From the NCBI RefSeq assembly GCF_000227135.1, contig NC_018259.1:169140-233139 (forward strand): a DNA stretch of 64,000 nt, in the 5' to 3' direction. Below the pieces are notes generated by a model that did not search any database, had not been told where the DNA came from, and saw only the letters and a list, made by a program, of their open reading frames with translations. The translations under genes were made by a program, and so were the position numbers. Shown here in pieces: positions 1 through 10,181 of the stretch. The DNA is from Leishmania donovani. Its lineage: Eukaryota > Euglenozoa > Kinetoplastea > Trypanosomatida > Trypanosomatidae. Position 1 is the first letter of the stretch. The number at the start of each line of letters is the position of its first letter.

Positions 1-109
1 CACCGCGGCCACGGCCACGGCCACCGCGTCCGCCACGGCCTCGGCCGAAGTTGCGTTCGGCGCGGGGCGCCTCCACACCGGGATTCTCAGCAGGTTGAGC
101 GTCAGCCAT
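1..109 (-). CDS. RPS2: 40S ribosomal protein S2 (uS5), N-terminal fragment
   Basis: The first 36 codons of a minus-strand gene that runs off the window start. The protein begins MADAQPAENPG, and an RGG/GRG-rich stretch follows from about residue 22. This start and the Arg-Gly run are typical of eukaryotic 40S protein S2, a small-subunit protein near the mRNA entry channel, and match my memory of the Leishmania protein closely. The ATG is at 109-107. It is the most downstream minus-strand gene in view. A strong pyrimidine tract on the minus strand (about 365 to 325) probably directs its spliced-leader addition, giving a leader of roughly 200 nt. The conserved S5 domains lie outside the window. 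Confidence 0.88.
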   Translation of the reverse strand, partial: MADAQPAENPGVEAPRAERNFGRGRGGRGGRGRGRG

Positions 110-626
110 TTGGAACTAGCTGTGGTGGTGGCGGTGGTGCGTGTGTGTGCATGAGCCGATTTGCGCGCCAGACATAAAAGCAAACGCGTTCGGGACGCAC
201 AAGATAGAGACGCAAAGAAGGGGTAAGTAGCGGGGAGGGAAGTGCAACGAGAGTCGATAAGGCAATAGCTGCAAGCTGATTAGAACACGTGCGCCGCACA
301 AGCGCGCGCACTCCAGAGGATGCACAGGGAAGGGGAAGAGACGCGAGAGTAACGAAGAAAAAAAGCAACTCCCCAAGTCCCCCGCGCGGTCCTTTATGAT
401 AAGCTCCGCTGAGTCCATCACCCCGTATCCTTCCTCTCCACTACGTGAAGGGAAGACAAGATAAGATGCACGGTAAGGGATCGCCCTATCACCGTGAAAT
501 CCGTACACCTTACCTCTTCACTGGAAAAATCCATCGATAAGACGGTCAATAGAACATAGGGCGAACCAGGAGCAGCTTCAACTCCACTTCATGTGAGCCC
601 TTTTCAGATTTTACTTACCTCGGAGA
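110..626 (-). other. 5' flank of RPS2, duplicated in inverted orientation at 27 kb
   Basis: No gene is seen. Bases 324-626 recur as the reverse complement at 27335-27627. The stretch includes the minus-strand pyrimidine tract that probably guides trans-splicing of RPS2. Confidence 0.8.
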
Positions 627-725
627 NNNNNNNNNNNNNNNNNNNNNNNNNNNNNNNNNNNNNNNNNNNNNNNNNNNNNNNNNNNNNNNNNNNNNNNNNN
701 NNNNNNNNNNNNNNNNNNNNNNNNN
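627..725. other. Assembly gap of 99 N (artefactual)
   Basis: The last nine bases before the gap (cctcggaga, 618-626) are the first nine after it (726-734). The inverted copy at 27 kb reads straight through this point with the nine bases present once, so nothing appears to be missing. Confidence 0.85.
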
Positions 726-1585
726 CCTCGGAGACCCCGCACACTCTGCCTGTGTGCCATGCCTCTCCCTCCGTCCCCTCAGGCCGCGGCATTCCTCAAT
801 GTGGTGCGGCGACTCTCCACATCGGAGTCTGCGGGGGCTCGACGGTGCAGCCCGGGGTGGCCCCCTCATGCTTCCGGCATCTGCGCCACATCAGCCCACC
901 AGGTCCGATGCAGGAGATGCCGCACGTTCCCCACACATGCACTTTGGGGCTCATCACTGTGCATCTCTGCGCGCCCCTCTCCACCGTCGCCCGCGCCCTG
1001 CTCACCGCTCCATGCCTTGCTTGGGCGGGATACACCGTGCCAGCGGCCATTCGCAGCGCGTGCGCGCGGGGCGCGCGTTTTCGGGGCCGGGGCCTGCCTC
1101 AGGGCAACGCTGCTGCCCGGGTGGCTCGCTGTCTCCATCTGGCAGTTCCGTTCATGTCACCAGGAGGCGCAGGGGTACCCCCACGGTGCCAGCGGTGTAG
1201 TAGGCGGCACACCATCGGCACCTCATGCGGTCACCTCCAGTCACCCGCCGCTGCAGGAACCAACCGTACAGACACCTGCACGCGCGCAGCTGGGCAAGCA
1301 NNNNNNNNNNNNNNNNNNNNNNNNNNNNNNNNNNNNNNNNNNNNNNNNNNNNNNNNNNNNNNNNNNNNNNNNNNNNNNNNNNNNNNNNNNNNNNNNNNNG
1401 TGCCAGCGGTGTAGTAGGCGGCACACCATCGGCACCTCATGCGGTCACCTCCAGTCACCCGCCGCTGCAGGAACCAACCGTACAGACACCTGCACGCGCG
1501 CAGCTGGGCAAGCATCGTCGGCTGCCGTCTCGCGAGCTCAATATCCTTGTACGCTGGTGTCGCACGGTGGCTGCCAAGTAACTTT
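726..1585 (-). mobile_element. Degenerate ingi-type retroelement (DIRE) fragment
   Basis: Read on the minus strand from about 1585, an open stretch of roughly 55 codons contains ELARRQPTMLAQLRACRC and then DRMRCRWC. This resembles the C-terminal region of ingi/L1Tc non-LTR polyproteins (a 'QLR' segment followed by a Cys-x2-Cys zinc motif). Further on, at 830-730, comes CGESPHHIEEC, which looks like the His/Cys half of that motif. Stops and frame breaks lie between the two. Bases 735-990 match 8485-8740, and 726-1162 match the inverted copy at 26897-27333. It sits between the aldo/keto reductase and RPS2. The family call rests on motif resemblance only. Confidence 0.6.
1301..1399. other. Assembly gap of 99 N between overlapping contig ends
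   Basis: Bases 1186-1300 (115 bp) before the gap are repeated exactly at 1400-1514 after it. The simplest reading is one locus split into two contigs whose ends were not merged. Confidence 0.85.
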
Positions 1586-2399
1586 TAGCGTCGCGTGCCG
1601 CATCGTGCAGCGCGGTTCTGGGGAATGTCGGCCTAGCGTCAAACGGAGGGGGAGGGTCAAAAAGAAACAAAATGATAATGCCGAAGCGAGAGTTGCTGCT
1701 CTCCCGGATCAAGCGCCCCCTGCCCGGGTATTAGCGTGGCAGGAGGGGAGAAGAAAAAGGCGACAGTACAATAGCGGAATGCCTCCACGGGAAAGACGTT
1801 CTCACTCCGTGTGTGTGTGCGTGCCTTTTTGATATACGCCCACGACGAGGAAAACACCAACCGGCAAGTGGAAGACTCTGGCCGCCGATGGGGACCATGC
1901 AGCACCCCTCTTTTCTTTTGTCTCACGTTTCGTTGCCGCTGCCGCCAAAGCAGTTCATCTCCAGAGCCCACTGTGTGTGCGTACACTTGAAGACAAAAAG
2001 GCGCAGAGGCGTGTCTTCTACGCCTTCTGTATTTCAAAAGAGCGCGGAGCAGGGCAAGACAAAAGACGAGCGTTCCGACGCCGACACTGGCGCCGGTCTC
2101 CCGAGTTTTTCTGCTTGCTCGCTCCCCACCCACCCACCCGCTCATCGCCATTTCAGATCAGTAGGCGCTGCGGGTTGGCAAAGTAGGGGCAGCACAGAGG
2201 GAACTTCGAAAGCGGACAGCAGAAAGAAAAAAAAGGAGAGGGAACGAAGAAAACGACCTCTCGATTTGCGTGCGATGAAGGCGCGTAGTCCACCTCAAAC
2301 AAACACACACGCACAGCTTCACCTGCACACTCATCTAAGCCGGCCACGCCAACAGCGAGGACGCGAGCCAGGGGAAAGAGTATCGACGGCCCCTCCCCT
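1586..2399 (-). other. Spacer downstream of the aldo/keto reductase
   Basis: Probably holds the reductase 3'UTR and the splice signals of the next unit. Several purine/pyrimidine runs are present. A 164-codon minus-strand open frame shows no domain and I do not call it. Confidence 0.5.
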
Positions 2400-3242
2400 T
2401 TACTTGCACTCGGTTGGGAAGAAGGTCTCGGGGCTAGGCCCGATACGCGAATTCTTGTCCATAGACTCGAGTCTCCGCATGTCCTCCGGTGAAAGCTCAA
2501 AATCAAAAACGTCGAAGTTCTGTTTGATGCGCTCCTCGTGGCTGGACTTGGGGATGGCAATGACGCCGAGTTGGATGAGCCAGCGAATGATGACCTGAGC
2601 TGCAGACCTCTTGTGCTTTTCCGCCAGCTCCACGAGCTGAGGCTCTGTCAGCAGGGCACCCTTGCCAAGAGGGCGCCATGCCGTCACGGCAATGTTCTTT
2701 TCAGCGCAGTACGCGCGGAGCGCCTTCTGCTGGAAGTGAGGGTGCATCTCTACCTGGTTCACCATCGGTGGCACCGTGCAGTTCGCCAGCAGGTCATCAA
2801 GGTGGTGCGGCTCAAAGTTGGACACGCCAATCGCGCGCACCTTCTTCATCTCATACAGCTTCTCGAAGGCACGCCACGTCTCGATATACGAGCGATTTGG
2901 GCCCGGCCAGTGGATTAGGTACAGATCCACGTACTCCACCCCAAGCGCCTGGCGACTCTGCTCGAAGGCGGCGAGGGCACTTTCGTAGCCGTGGTCGTAG
3001 TTCCATAGCTTCGTCGTGACGAAGATATCCGAGCGCGGCACGCCACATTCGCTAATGCCCTGGCCAACGCCTTTCTCGTTCTTGTAGTAGTGCGCAGTGT
3101 CAATATGACGGTAGCCAGCGTTGATAGCCCACTTGATGTTCTGCACGACTTCGTTGCCATTCTTCGCCTCCCACGTGCCGATGCCGAGCTGTGGCACCTG
3201 CACCCCATTGCCCAGGGTCACGTGAGTGCACTTACCAGTCAT
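2400..3242 (-). CDS. Aldo/keto reductase (prostaglandin F synthase-like)
   Basis: An NADPH-dependent aldo/keto reductase of 280 aa, the usual length for the compact microbial AKRs. The fold signature is clear: GYRHIDTAHYYKNE, then TTKLWN, DLYLIHWPGP, IGVSNF, NQVEMHP and the cofactor-binding IPKSSHEERIKQN. The catalytic tetrad is present as D48, Y53, K78 and H111, so the enzyme should be active on carbonyl substrates. It resembles the trypanosomatid prostaglandin F2-alpha synthase but differs at several positions. One is AWRPLGKG where AWSPLGQG is usual, so a paralogue with another substrate is possible. The ATG at 3242-3240 is the first in frame. A long minus-strand pyrimidine tract at about 3590-3500 would supply the splice signal. 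Confidence 0.93.
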   Translation of the reverse strand: MTGKCTHVTLGNGVQVPQLGIGTWEAKNGNEVVQNIKWAINAGYRHIDTAHYYKNEKGVGQGISECGVPRSDIFVTTKLWNYDHGYESALAAFEQSRQALGVEYVDLYLIHWPGPNRSYIETWRAFEKLYEMKKVRAIGVSNFEPHHLDDLLANCTVPPMVNQVEMHPHFQQKALRAYCAEKNIAVTAWRPLGKGALLTEPQLVELAEKHKRSAAQVIIRWLIQLGVIAIPKSSHEERIKQNFDVFDFELSPEDMRRLESMDKNSRIGPSPETFFPTECK

Positions 3243-4176
3243 GATGACTCGTTTGGGAAGCCAATGCGGGGCTAACTTGAAAAGCTAGCTCTGCTCTGCA
3301 CAGAGTCAAAAGGCTGCACTTGAAAAGATAAAGAATGAGTAAGGCGGCTCCTGAGTGTCCGATCTCTGATATGAGGTCCTTCTTTAGCGGTCCTTGTTGA
3401 ACACAATTGTTGGGTTGTGTTGGTTTTTCGGTTGCTCTTTCTCGTCGCGTTTGCAGTGGTCTGCGCCGCTGCGAGTGCCGCTCGTGAAAGCCCCAGAAAC
3501 AAAGGGAGACGAGAGCGGGGCTGAGAAAGAGAGGGAGAGAGTGGGGTATTTCAGGGAACGGGAGTAGCAGCAGGAAAAAAAAAACAGTGGGTTCCCGCAA
3601 CGGAAGCAAAGTCAATGTGGAAACATGAGTAGCAGAAAATCGCTCCACTGTCAAGGCCTCACACAAATCAGAAGTTGTGACGATCCTTGTGCCGCTCTTT
3701 GCTTGCCCGCTTGTGTGCCAGCTGAGGGGTATATACCCTAAAACGGCGCGCAGAGAGCTGGTGGGCACAATCGCCTCAAACGAGGCTCCATGTGAAAGAT
3801 GTGGCGCACGCGCACATGTCTGCGTGTTTACCGTGAAGCGCGTGTCAGTCCGGCAACCCTTTGCTTTTCTTTTGCAGTTGATCTTACTGCGGCTTCAAAG
3901 GGGAAGAAGGGGACGAAATATATATATATATGTATACGAAGCAAAGCAAACGCACGTGGATGTGCGTATGTGGCTGTGCGTGCGTGTGCGTGTATCGGCG
4001 TGCGCACATATGCCGCTGTTTCTCTTCTTTGTCCAGCCAAGTATTCCAGACAGAAAAAGTCCTTCACCAAGCCAATGAAAGGGAAAGAAAAGACTGAACA
4101 TTACTGTACATAATTCTGGTAACGCGCGCTCCAGCATGTCACGGTCATGAACGCAGCGTCACTGTGGTAGCCACCG
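3243..4176 (-). other. Spacer between the LRR gene and the aldo/keto reductase
   Basis: No gene is seen. It holds the purine-rich (minus-strand pyrimidine) tract at about 3500-3590 upstream of the reductase, an (AT)n run at about 3920-3935 and GT-rich sequence at 3960-4010. Confidence 0.6.
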
Positions 4177-7100
4177 CTAAACCTTGCTCTGCTCCGCGGC
4201 ACATCGCATGCGCCGGGGGAAAAGAAGCCGCTCCATCTGTTCGAAGCAGTTGCTGGCGAAAGTGGAAGCGTGAAACTCCGGCTGAAAGCCGCTGTCCACG
4301 TGCAGCAGTGACGGGCACGTCTGTGCCAACTCGAGTTGGAGTGGCATAACGTCGGCCTCCTTGCCTGCCATTCCACGGGTCCACAGAGAGAGAAACTGCA
4401 GCTGACGTGGTGCAGCCCTTTTCACAAAATCCACCCACTCACCAAGCGCCGTCACCGTCGGTGCCTCAACGTCACCGAGCAGCAAACACGTGAGCTGCTC
4501 CACCACCGCGACCGGTAACACTGGGTTCTGCGCGGCGCCAACGCGGGGGGTGGTCAAGCCCGTCGCGGTGCAGTTGAGCCGCCGCATTGTGGCTGGCAGG
4601 TATTCCAGCGCAGCAGCCACCCCACTCGACCCGAGGAGGGGATGCTCCTCCACTGACAGCTCCTCGAGTGCCGTGAAGTGTCGCAAGAGCAATCCCAGCG
4701 CCGCACCATCCGCCTCGGTGGCGAGCTCGTTGCGAGCCAAGTGCAGGACCCGCACGGCCGGGCTGTAAGACGGATCTTCTGGAGGCAGTGCCTCAGACCA
4801 GGCCTCGAGGTGGCGAAGTCGCAAGCCTACATGAGAGAGCGAGAGTGAGGTAAGCTGGCCACATACAGCGGCCAGCGCCGCCACCTCCTCCTGCCACAGA
4901 CAGGTGGCGATGTGGTTGTGGTCCATATTGAGGTTGCGCAGCGCACTGCCCGGCCGCGCAGCAGTCATCCACAGCTCGTAAATGTACGAGTGCGCGTGCG
5001 TCTGCTGCTGATACCCCTCGTCGACGCCGAGCTGGTTCCCCTCCAGACTCAGGGTAACCATGGACGTGTTGTTGCGCAGTGCCCCGGCTACCGCTCGCAC
5101 ATCATCGGGAGAGAGGTGGCAATAGCCCATGTCCAGGTGACAAAGAGCGCCGTTCACGGACAGCATTTCGGCAAACTCAGCGAATTCCGGAAAGATCGTC
5201 AGGCCGTCCTCCGGCTGCGCATGCTTCTTCGCCGGTGCGCTAGAGCCGATCGGGTTGTGGCGCAAGCACAGCGTCTCTAGGACCTTGTTCGTTTTGAGAA
5301 CCTCAGCCAGCGTCTTCACTCCTTTTCGGCTGATGCCACAGCTGCCTAAATCGATGACACGAATTGTGTTCATGCCTTTCTTCGTGAGAGCGACGGGCAT
5401 GTGCGGCAGCGCTTGCGCGACCCACTCCTGCCATTCCCTTTGCTCCTCAGGGTTGAAGCCACTAGAAGCTTCGGTGTCACCGTCGCCGTCAGACGCTGGG
5501 CTCTCATCGACACTGCTGCTGCTAGGTGACCGCTCCACATTCGTGAGCAACACCGGAGGCGCCTCCTTGGCATACTCATCCTCCTCGTCCAGGTCCGATA
5601 ACGCAGCGGAAATGCTCGTGCGGCGATCGATGGCGAAATCCGGTGATTCTTTTTGTGCCTTCCGCAGCAGCTCCCGCCACGCCCTCTTCTCCCTTCTCTC
5701 GACAGCACGGCGGGCGGCGCCCAGCCTCTCCCCGAAGCTGCCCCGTATGGCATCGATCGCTTCCTGGCGCTGCACCACCTCCTCCTCTGACAGCGGAACT
5801 TCGTCTCGCAGCAGAGAAGCAAGCTTCCTGCACCCACGGTCGCCGACCTGGTTGCCACGCAGTACCAGCGTCTCCAGTCGTGACCAGCCACTACGGCGGC
5901 TGCAGTACGCCTCCTTTTTCTGCTGCCTCTCAGTGGCTCGAAGATTGGCGATTGGGGCGTTGTTGATGGCAACGACGTCTTGCAGCCCTTGATAGTATTC
6001 GTGAGCGAGATCGCTACGCTCCCGCACCTCACTCTGAAGAAGCGCCTTCAGCTCCTGCCGAATGCGCTCCTGCCGGGCCTGCCACTCCTCCTTTTCCTGC
6101 CGCTCACGTAGTCTCCGAGCCTTGGCCTCGTGGGCGGCCTCTTCCTCCTCTTCCTCTTCCTCAGATCCTTCCTCGTCTTCGGTGTCGCCATCTGCCTCCT
6201 CGTCGCCACTATCCTTGTCGCCCGCGTCGTCCTCGCCTGCGTCGCTCTCGCTAGCATCCGGTGATGGAGTAGCATCATCATCGTCGCCGACAGTCTCGTC
6301 ATCAGTGAGAGAAGCGTTGCTATCATCTCGACCGCCACCACTAACGAACGCGGCTTTATCGAGCCGCCCCTCAAGGGACCACCCTGTGACCTCCTCGGCG
6401 TCCTCGCCCAAGTCTTCAGGCAACAGCTTTGTGTCAGACTCCAGGAGGGCGTCAATGAGGGCAACAACAAACGTTGTGTCCAAGTTTGTGTTAGAGAGGT
6501 TTAGCGACGTCAGAAACTTGTTCACCTTCAAAGCCTCGCAGAAAGAGGTGGTGAGGCCCTCACAGTCCGAATCTGCAGAGCCGATCCCGAGGTCGCTCCG
6601 CTCGAGACCTAAGCGTTTCATCTCCGTATTCTTCACAGCCTCCATCAACGCGGTGACAGTATTTTCAAGCGTGCAGTTGACTAAGCACAGCTCCTCCAGC
6701 TTTGTCGCAGAGCTGAGAAATTCAGCGAGGACATCATCCGCCGTCGCAGCCGACGCTCCGCACGCAACCAGCCCGCTCAGCCGCTCCATCACTGGCTTGC
6801 TGCTCACGAGAGATCCGATAATCTCACTCAGCGATGCAACAGTGTCAGCGGACGGCAAGGCGACCAGCTTCGTTACTGAATCAGATGCGAAACGTCCATT
6901 ACTTTCAGCAGAGCGGCGCGCCATGAGGGACAAAAAAGCGTCGATGCCGTCGGATGGTATCGCAAGCTCCGCTGCATTTATCGGTGTTTGCCCCATCGCC
7001 GTTATATCGAGACAGACAGCCACACGCCCCGTCAGCACAGAATCCTCGTCGCACGGCGTAACAGCACCAAAGTGCGGAGGCCACAAGGAGCGGTTCGCCT

Positions 7101-7341
7101 TAGAGCAAACAATAGCTGCGTCGAATCGATGAAATCGGCGCTGGAAAGAAGCAGTCAGCTCCCCGGCCACCTGAGTTGCTGAGACACTGTTGTTTGCGGC
7201 GACAGACGCACCCCTTTGAGCTGAAAAAACGTCGCCGGCGGCTTGCTCGCTGTGCGCTCCAAAAACTGCATTTTTAGAGAGTGGCCAGACTGAGACACTC
7301 GGCTCTGCGTGAAGGGATGGACACCACGATCTCTCGGCCAT
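4177..7341 (-). CDS. Large leucine-rich-repeat protein with acidic insert
   Basis: A 1054-aa protein with ribonuclease-inhibitor-type leucine-rich repeats in three groups. One is at about residues 214-295 (LEELCLVNCTLENTVTALME, FLTSLNLSNTNLDTTFV), one near 490-515 (LETLVLRGNQVGDRGCRKLA), and one in the C-terminal third (VIDLGSCGISRKGVKTLAEV, LCHLDMGYCHLSPDDVRAV, MVTLSLEGNQLGVDE). Between the first two is a strongly acidic segment (about 345-403, ending in a run of Glu) followed by a charged Glu/Arg helix. LRR proteins are protein-binding scaffolds; in trypanosomatids many are flagellar or cytoskeletal, but nothing here fixes a location. The ATG at 7341 is the first in frame; the frame itself opens further upstream without an ATG. 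Function unknown. Confidence 0.85.
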   Translation of the reverse strand: MAERSWCPSLHAEPSVSVWPLSKNAVFGAHSEQAAGDVFSAQRGASVAANNSVSATQVAGELTASFQRRFHRFDAAIVCSKANRSLWPPHFGAVTPCDEDSVLTGRVAVCLDITAMGQTPINAAELAIPSDGIDAFLSLMARRSAESNGRFASDSVTKLVALPSADTVASLSEIIGSLVSSKPVMERLSGLVACGASAATADDVLAEFLSSATKLEELCLVNCTLENTVTALMEAVKNTEMKRLGLERSDLGIGSADSDCEGLTTSFCEALKVNKFLTSLNLSNTNLDTTFVVALIDALLESDTKLLPEDLGEDAEEVTGWSLEGRLDKAAFVSGGGRDDSNASLTDDETVGDDDDATPSPDASESDAGEDDAGDKDSGDEEADGDTEDEEGSEEEEEEEEAAHEAKARRLRERQEKEEWQARQERIRQELKALLQSEVRERSDLAHEYYQGLQDVVAINNAPIANLRATERQQKKEAYCSRRSGWSRLETLVLRGNQVGDRGCRKLASLLRDEVPLSEEEVVQRQEAIDAIRGSFGERLGAARRAVERREKRAWRELLRKAQKESPDFAIDRRTSISAALSDLDEEDEYAKEAPPVLLTNVERSPSSSSVDESPASDGDGDTEASSGFNPEEQREWQEWVAQALPHMPVALTKKGMNTIRVIDLGSCGISRKGVKTLAEVLKTNKVLETLCLRHNPIGSSAPAKKHAQPEDGLTIFPEFAEFAEMLSVNGALCHLDMGYCHLSPDDVRAVAGALRNNTSMVTLSLEGNQLGVDEGYQQQTHAHSYIYELWMTAARPGSALRNLNMDHNHIATCLWQEEVAALAAVCGQLTSLSLSHVGLRLRHLEAWSEALPPEDPSYSPAVRVLHLARNELATEADGAALGLLLRHFTALEELSVEEHPLLGSSGVAAALEYLPATMRRLNCTATGLTTPRVGAAQNPVLPVAVVEQLTCLLLGDVEAPTVTALGEWVDFVKRAAPRQLQFLSLWTRGMAGKEADVMPLQLELAQTCPSLLHVDSGFQPEFHASTFASNCFEQMERLLFPRRMRCAAEQSKV

Positions 7342-8124
7342 TTTCGCTAGTTTTCTCAATCGAACAAGAGCATACGAGAGGAAAGAAAAGGAACAGGGCT
7401 GTTGTTGAGGTGCACGATCTTTTCTGAATGCGTTTAAGTCCCTGTCACTCTCAAAAGCACACAGCTACGAAAACATATCAGTGGCTCATGTGCACCTCGT
7501 CAGTCATCAACAACAAACGGATGGATAGATAAGAGACCACAGTAACGTGCATAAAAGCATCTTCACGAACCGGCACGTAACTGCAAAGAGATGAGCTCCA
7601 AACGAGCACTCCATCCCCTCTGCATAACCACAGTCACAGCACCACTGCTGCTCCAAATAACACTTTTCTTTTATGCACGTGGCCATTCTGCCACGAGCAA
7701 GTCAACAACTATGCGCACACACGCAATCGCAGTTCTCCTNNNNNNNNNNNNNNNNNNNNNNNNNNNNNNNNNNNNNNNNNNNNNNNNNNNNNNNNNNNNN
7801 NNNNNNNNNNNNNNNNNNNNNNNNNNNNNNNNNNNNNNGGAACAGGGCTGTTGTTGAGGTGCACGATCTTTTCTGAATGCGTTTAAGTCCCTGTCACTCT
7901 CAAAAGCACACAGCTACGAAAACATATCAGTGGCTCATGTGCACCTCGTCAGTCATCAACAACAAACGGATGGATAGATAAGAGACCACAGTAACGTGCA
8001 TAAAAGCATCTTCACGAACCGGCACGTAACTGCAAAGAGATGAGCTCCAAACGAGCACTCCATCCCCTCTGCATAACCACAGTCACAGCACCACTGCTGC
8101 TCCAAATAACACTTTTCTTTTATG
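7342..8124. other. Spacer upstream of the LRR gene, containing an unmerged contig overlap
   Basis: Bases 7390-7739 recur exactly at 7839-8188 across a 99-N gap (7740-7838), so 350 bp is counted twice. No gene is seen; short open frames in it are the same frame seen twice. Confidence 0.75.
7740..7838. other. Assembly gap of 99 N between overlapping contig ends
   Basis: The 350 bp before the gap (7390-7739) equal the 350 bp after it (7839-8188). Confidence 0.88.
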
Positions 8125-8835
8125 CACGTGGCCATTCTGCCACGAGCAAGTCAACAACTATGCGCACACACGCAATCGCAGTTCTCCTGCCTCTGCTGCG
8201 CCATGGCTCAGCCCTGCTCGTCTGGGACGAGCCGTCCTGCCGCTGCATTGGGCCATGCTTCTAGCGTGCACCTCTCGTCCTTCCTCGGATACGTGCTGCG
8301 CGATCGGCGCCAGGCGGACCCGGCTGGACTGCATGCCTTGATCCAAGCAGGCCACCTCCGGGGTCCTGCTCGAGGGGCGGAACACCCTGGCGTCTGGCGC
8401 GCGGGTAATTAGGGGCGGGCCTAGGCGCGTGCCGGATGAGCTCAGGGAGGCAGTTGCCCAGCTGCAGGCGAGGGCCCTCGGAGGCCCCGCACACTCTGCC
8501 TGTGTGCCATGCCTCTCCCTCCGTCCCCTCAGGCCGCGGCATTCCTCAATGTGGTGCGGCGACTCTCCACATCGGAGTCTGCGGGGGCTCGACGGTGCAG
8601 CCCGGGGTGGCCCCCTCATGCTTCCGGCATCTGCGCCACATCAGCCCACCAGGTCCGATGCAGGAGATGCCGCACGTTCCCCACACATGCACTTTGGGGC
8701 TCATCACTGTGCATCTCTGCGCGCCCCTCTCCACCGTCGCGCGTCTGGCGCGCGGGTAATTAGGGGCGGGCCTAGGCGCGTGCCGGATGAGCTCAGGGAG
8801 GCAGTTGCCCAGCTGCAGGCGAGGGCCCTCGGAGG
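8125..8835 (-). mobile_element. DIRE fragment, 3' part, minus strand, with partial internal repeat
   Basis: Bases 8125-8437 equal the reverse complement of 27727-28039 over 313 bp with two substitutions seen, and 8485-8740 equal 735-990. On the minus strand the frame carries CGESPHHIEECRGLRGRRE, a zinc-knuckle-like Cys/His segment as in ingi-type C termini, and runs open to a stop near 8158. Sequence similarity to the 28 kb copy ends at CCACGTG (8125), which is probably close to the true 3' end. At 8741 the sequence jumps back and repeats 8390-8484 before running into an N gap. This is either a small tandem duplication or a contig-end error. Confidence 0.6.
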
Positions 8836-9170
8836 NNNNNNNNNNNNNNNNNNNNNNNNNNNNNNNNNNNNNNNNNNNNNNNNNNNNNNNNNNNNNNNNN
8901 NNNNNNNNNNNNNNNNNNNNNNNNNNNNNNNNNNNNNNNNNNNNNNNNNNNNNNNNNNNNNNNNNNNNNNNNNNNNNNNNNNNNNNNNNNNNNNNNNNNN
9001 NNNNNNNNNNNNNNNNNNNNNNNNNNNNNNNNNNNNNNNNNNNNNNNNNNNNNNNNNNNNNNNNNNNNNNNNNNNNNNNNNNNNNNNNNNNNNNNNNNNN
9101 NNNNNNNNNNNNNNNNNNNNNNNNNNNNNNNNNNNNNNNNNNNNNNNNNNNNNNNNNNNNNNNNNNNNNN
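8836..9170. other. Assembly gap of 335 N
   Basis: The only gap with a length other than 99. Its left flank (8741-8835) is a second copy of 8390-8484, while its right flank (from 9171) matches nothing else in the window. Real sequence is probably missing, perhaps the rest of the retroelement. Confidence 0.7.
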
Positions 9171-9560
9171 GGTGTTGGAGGTCGGTAGTCAGGTCCATGA
9201 TCGATTCAGTTGGCGGCGGCTCCCCCGGAATGGCCTATTTCGCAAGCTTGCCCGCATTGCCCATGGATTCACAGTGACAGAAGACAAGCTAAAATCAGAG
9301 GTACACGCGATAGGCTAAAAGAGCCGGGATTTATTCCTCAGGACGTGGAGTGCACGCATTATGGGCAGAAAGATGTACACAAATGTGTCCCCGTATAGCA
9401 TCAGTGCAACACAGCGCAGCGCACACCGCAGCGTTGTTTGCTGTTGTTGACGCTAGTGTTGGTGTATTCGTGAGTTCAACCTGAGCGCACCTCAAAAGCA
9501 TGGTCATGCGAAATGCGCGATTCGTCGCACATACTGTATCACGCCTTTCGCCGTCACCAC
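9171..9560. other. Spacer downstream of the Rtf2-like gene
   Basis: Likely 3'UTR of the Rtf2-like gene. Nothing recognisable is seen. Confidence 0.4.
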
Positions 9561-10181
9561 TTAATCCGCATCATCATCCCGAACGCGCTTTCGGAACCTC
9601 TTGATGTAATGTCGCAAAAACATCTGTTGATTCTCCGCGTCTTCTGCATCTTCGCAAATGAGGCGAACGTAAAACGATTCAAGGCCGCAAAAAGGGCACT
9701 CAACGTCGATCTGTGACTTTAGATCGTTTGATTTGTTCAGTGTTGAAGCAGACACAACATGCCCGCATCCCCAGAAACCGACAAAGGAGTGCACGCCTGA
9801 GACTGTGGAATAATCTGTAATAGGACAACAGACGCTTCCATCGCTGCCTACCTCATTCGCAATCTCTTTCACATCTGCGAGCTTTTTTATGCAAAATTTG
9901 TCTTCCTTGTCTCCTACCGCGCCGTAACTACGCTCCTTACGATCGAACAGATAGTTAATGACGCTCTGCTTCGAGAAGATATCACCAGCCCCATCAAACA
10001 CTACTGGTGCCTCTAGCGGTTGTAGAGAGAGCGCGCAGTGACTCCATCGCTCCACTGTTCGTGACTTTTGCGATGTTTTCTCCTTTGCCTGCCCTGATTC
10101 TAAGTCGATAGCAGTGACATAAACTCTTGACTTCTGAAGCAGCGAACGCTTGTTCGCGAGGGCCTGTCCATCGCCTCCCAT
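9561..10181 (-). CDS. Rtf2-like RING-type protein
   Basis: A 206-aa protein beginning MGGDGQ, with WSHCALSLQPLEAPVVFD, a LADVKEI segment, CCPITDYS, GCGHVVSA and VECPFCG in that order. This is the arrangement of Rtf2/RTFDC1 proteins: a modified RING finger that starts with a Cys-x2-Ser pair, followed by a 'CPIT...GCG.V' half. Family members act at stalled replication forks and in some lineages have links to splicing. The C terminus is basic then acidic (RKRVRDDDAD). The ATG at 10181 gives the canonical MGGDG start. Codon use is visibly more AT-rich than that of genes far from the strand switch. Confidence 0.85.
   Translation of the reverse strand: MGGDGQALANKRSLLQKSRVYVTAIDLESGQAKEKTSQKSRTVERWSHCALSLQPLEAPVVFDGAGDIFSKQSVINYLFDRKERSYGAVGDKEDKFCIKKLADVKEIANEVGSDGSVCCPITDYSTVSGVHSFVGFWGCGHVVSASTLNKSNDLKSQIDVECPFCGLESFYVRLICEDAEDAENQQMFLRHYIKRFRKRVRDDDAD

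Noticed and set aside
759..1832. 357-codon plus-strand frame through the first two gaps
   Set aside because: It is the antisense of retroelement sequence and is bridged by N; it also reads the 115-bp contig overlap twice.
1657..2151. 164-codon minus-strand frame downstream of the reductase
   Set aside because: No domain; the Arg runs and terminal phenylalanine-rich part come from repeat-like UTR sequence. The start and position fit a 3'UTR.
4336..4768. Plus-strand frames inside the LRR gene
   Set aside because: Shadows of the real minus-strand gene; no domain and wrong strand for this transcription unit.
1186..8188. Tandem duplications at 1186/1400 and 7390/7839
   Set aside because: Each pair flanks a 99-N gap and is identical, the pattern of overlapping contig ends.
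8390..8835. Tandem duplication with a 351-bp period in the DIRE
   Set aside because: The second copy is only 95 bp and runs into an N gap; given the other contig-end artefacts, I cannot treat it as real.
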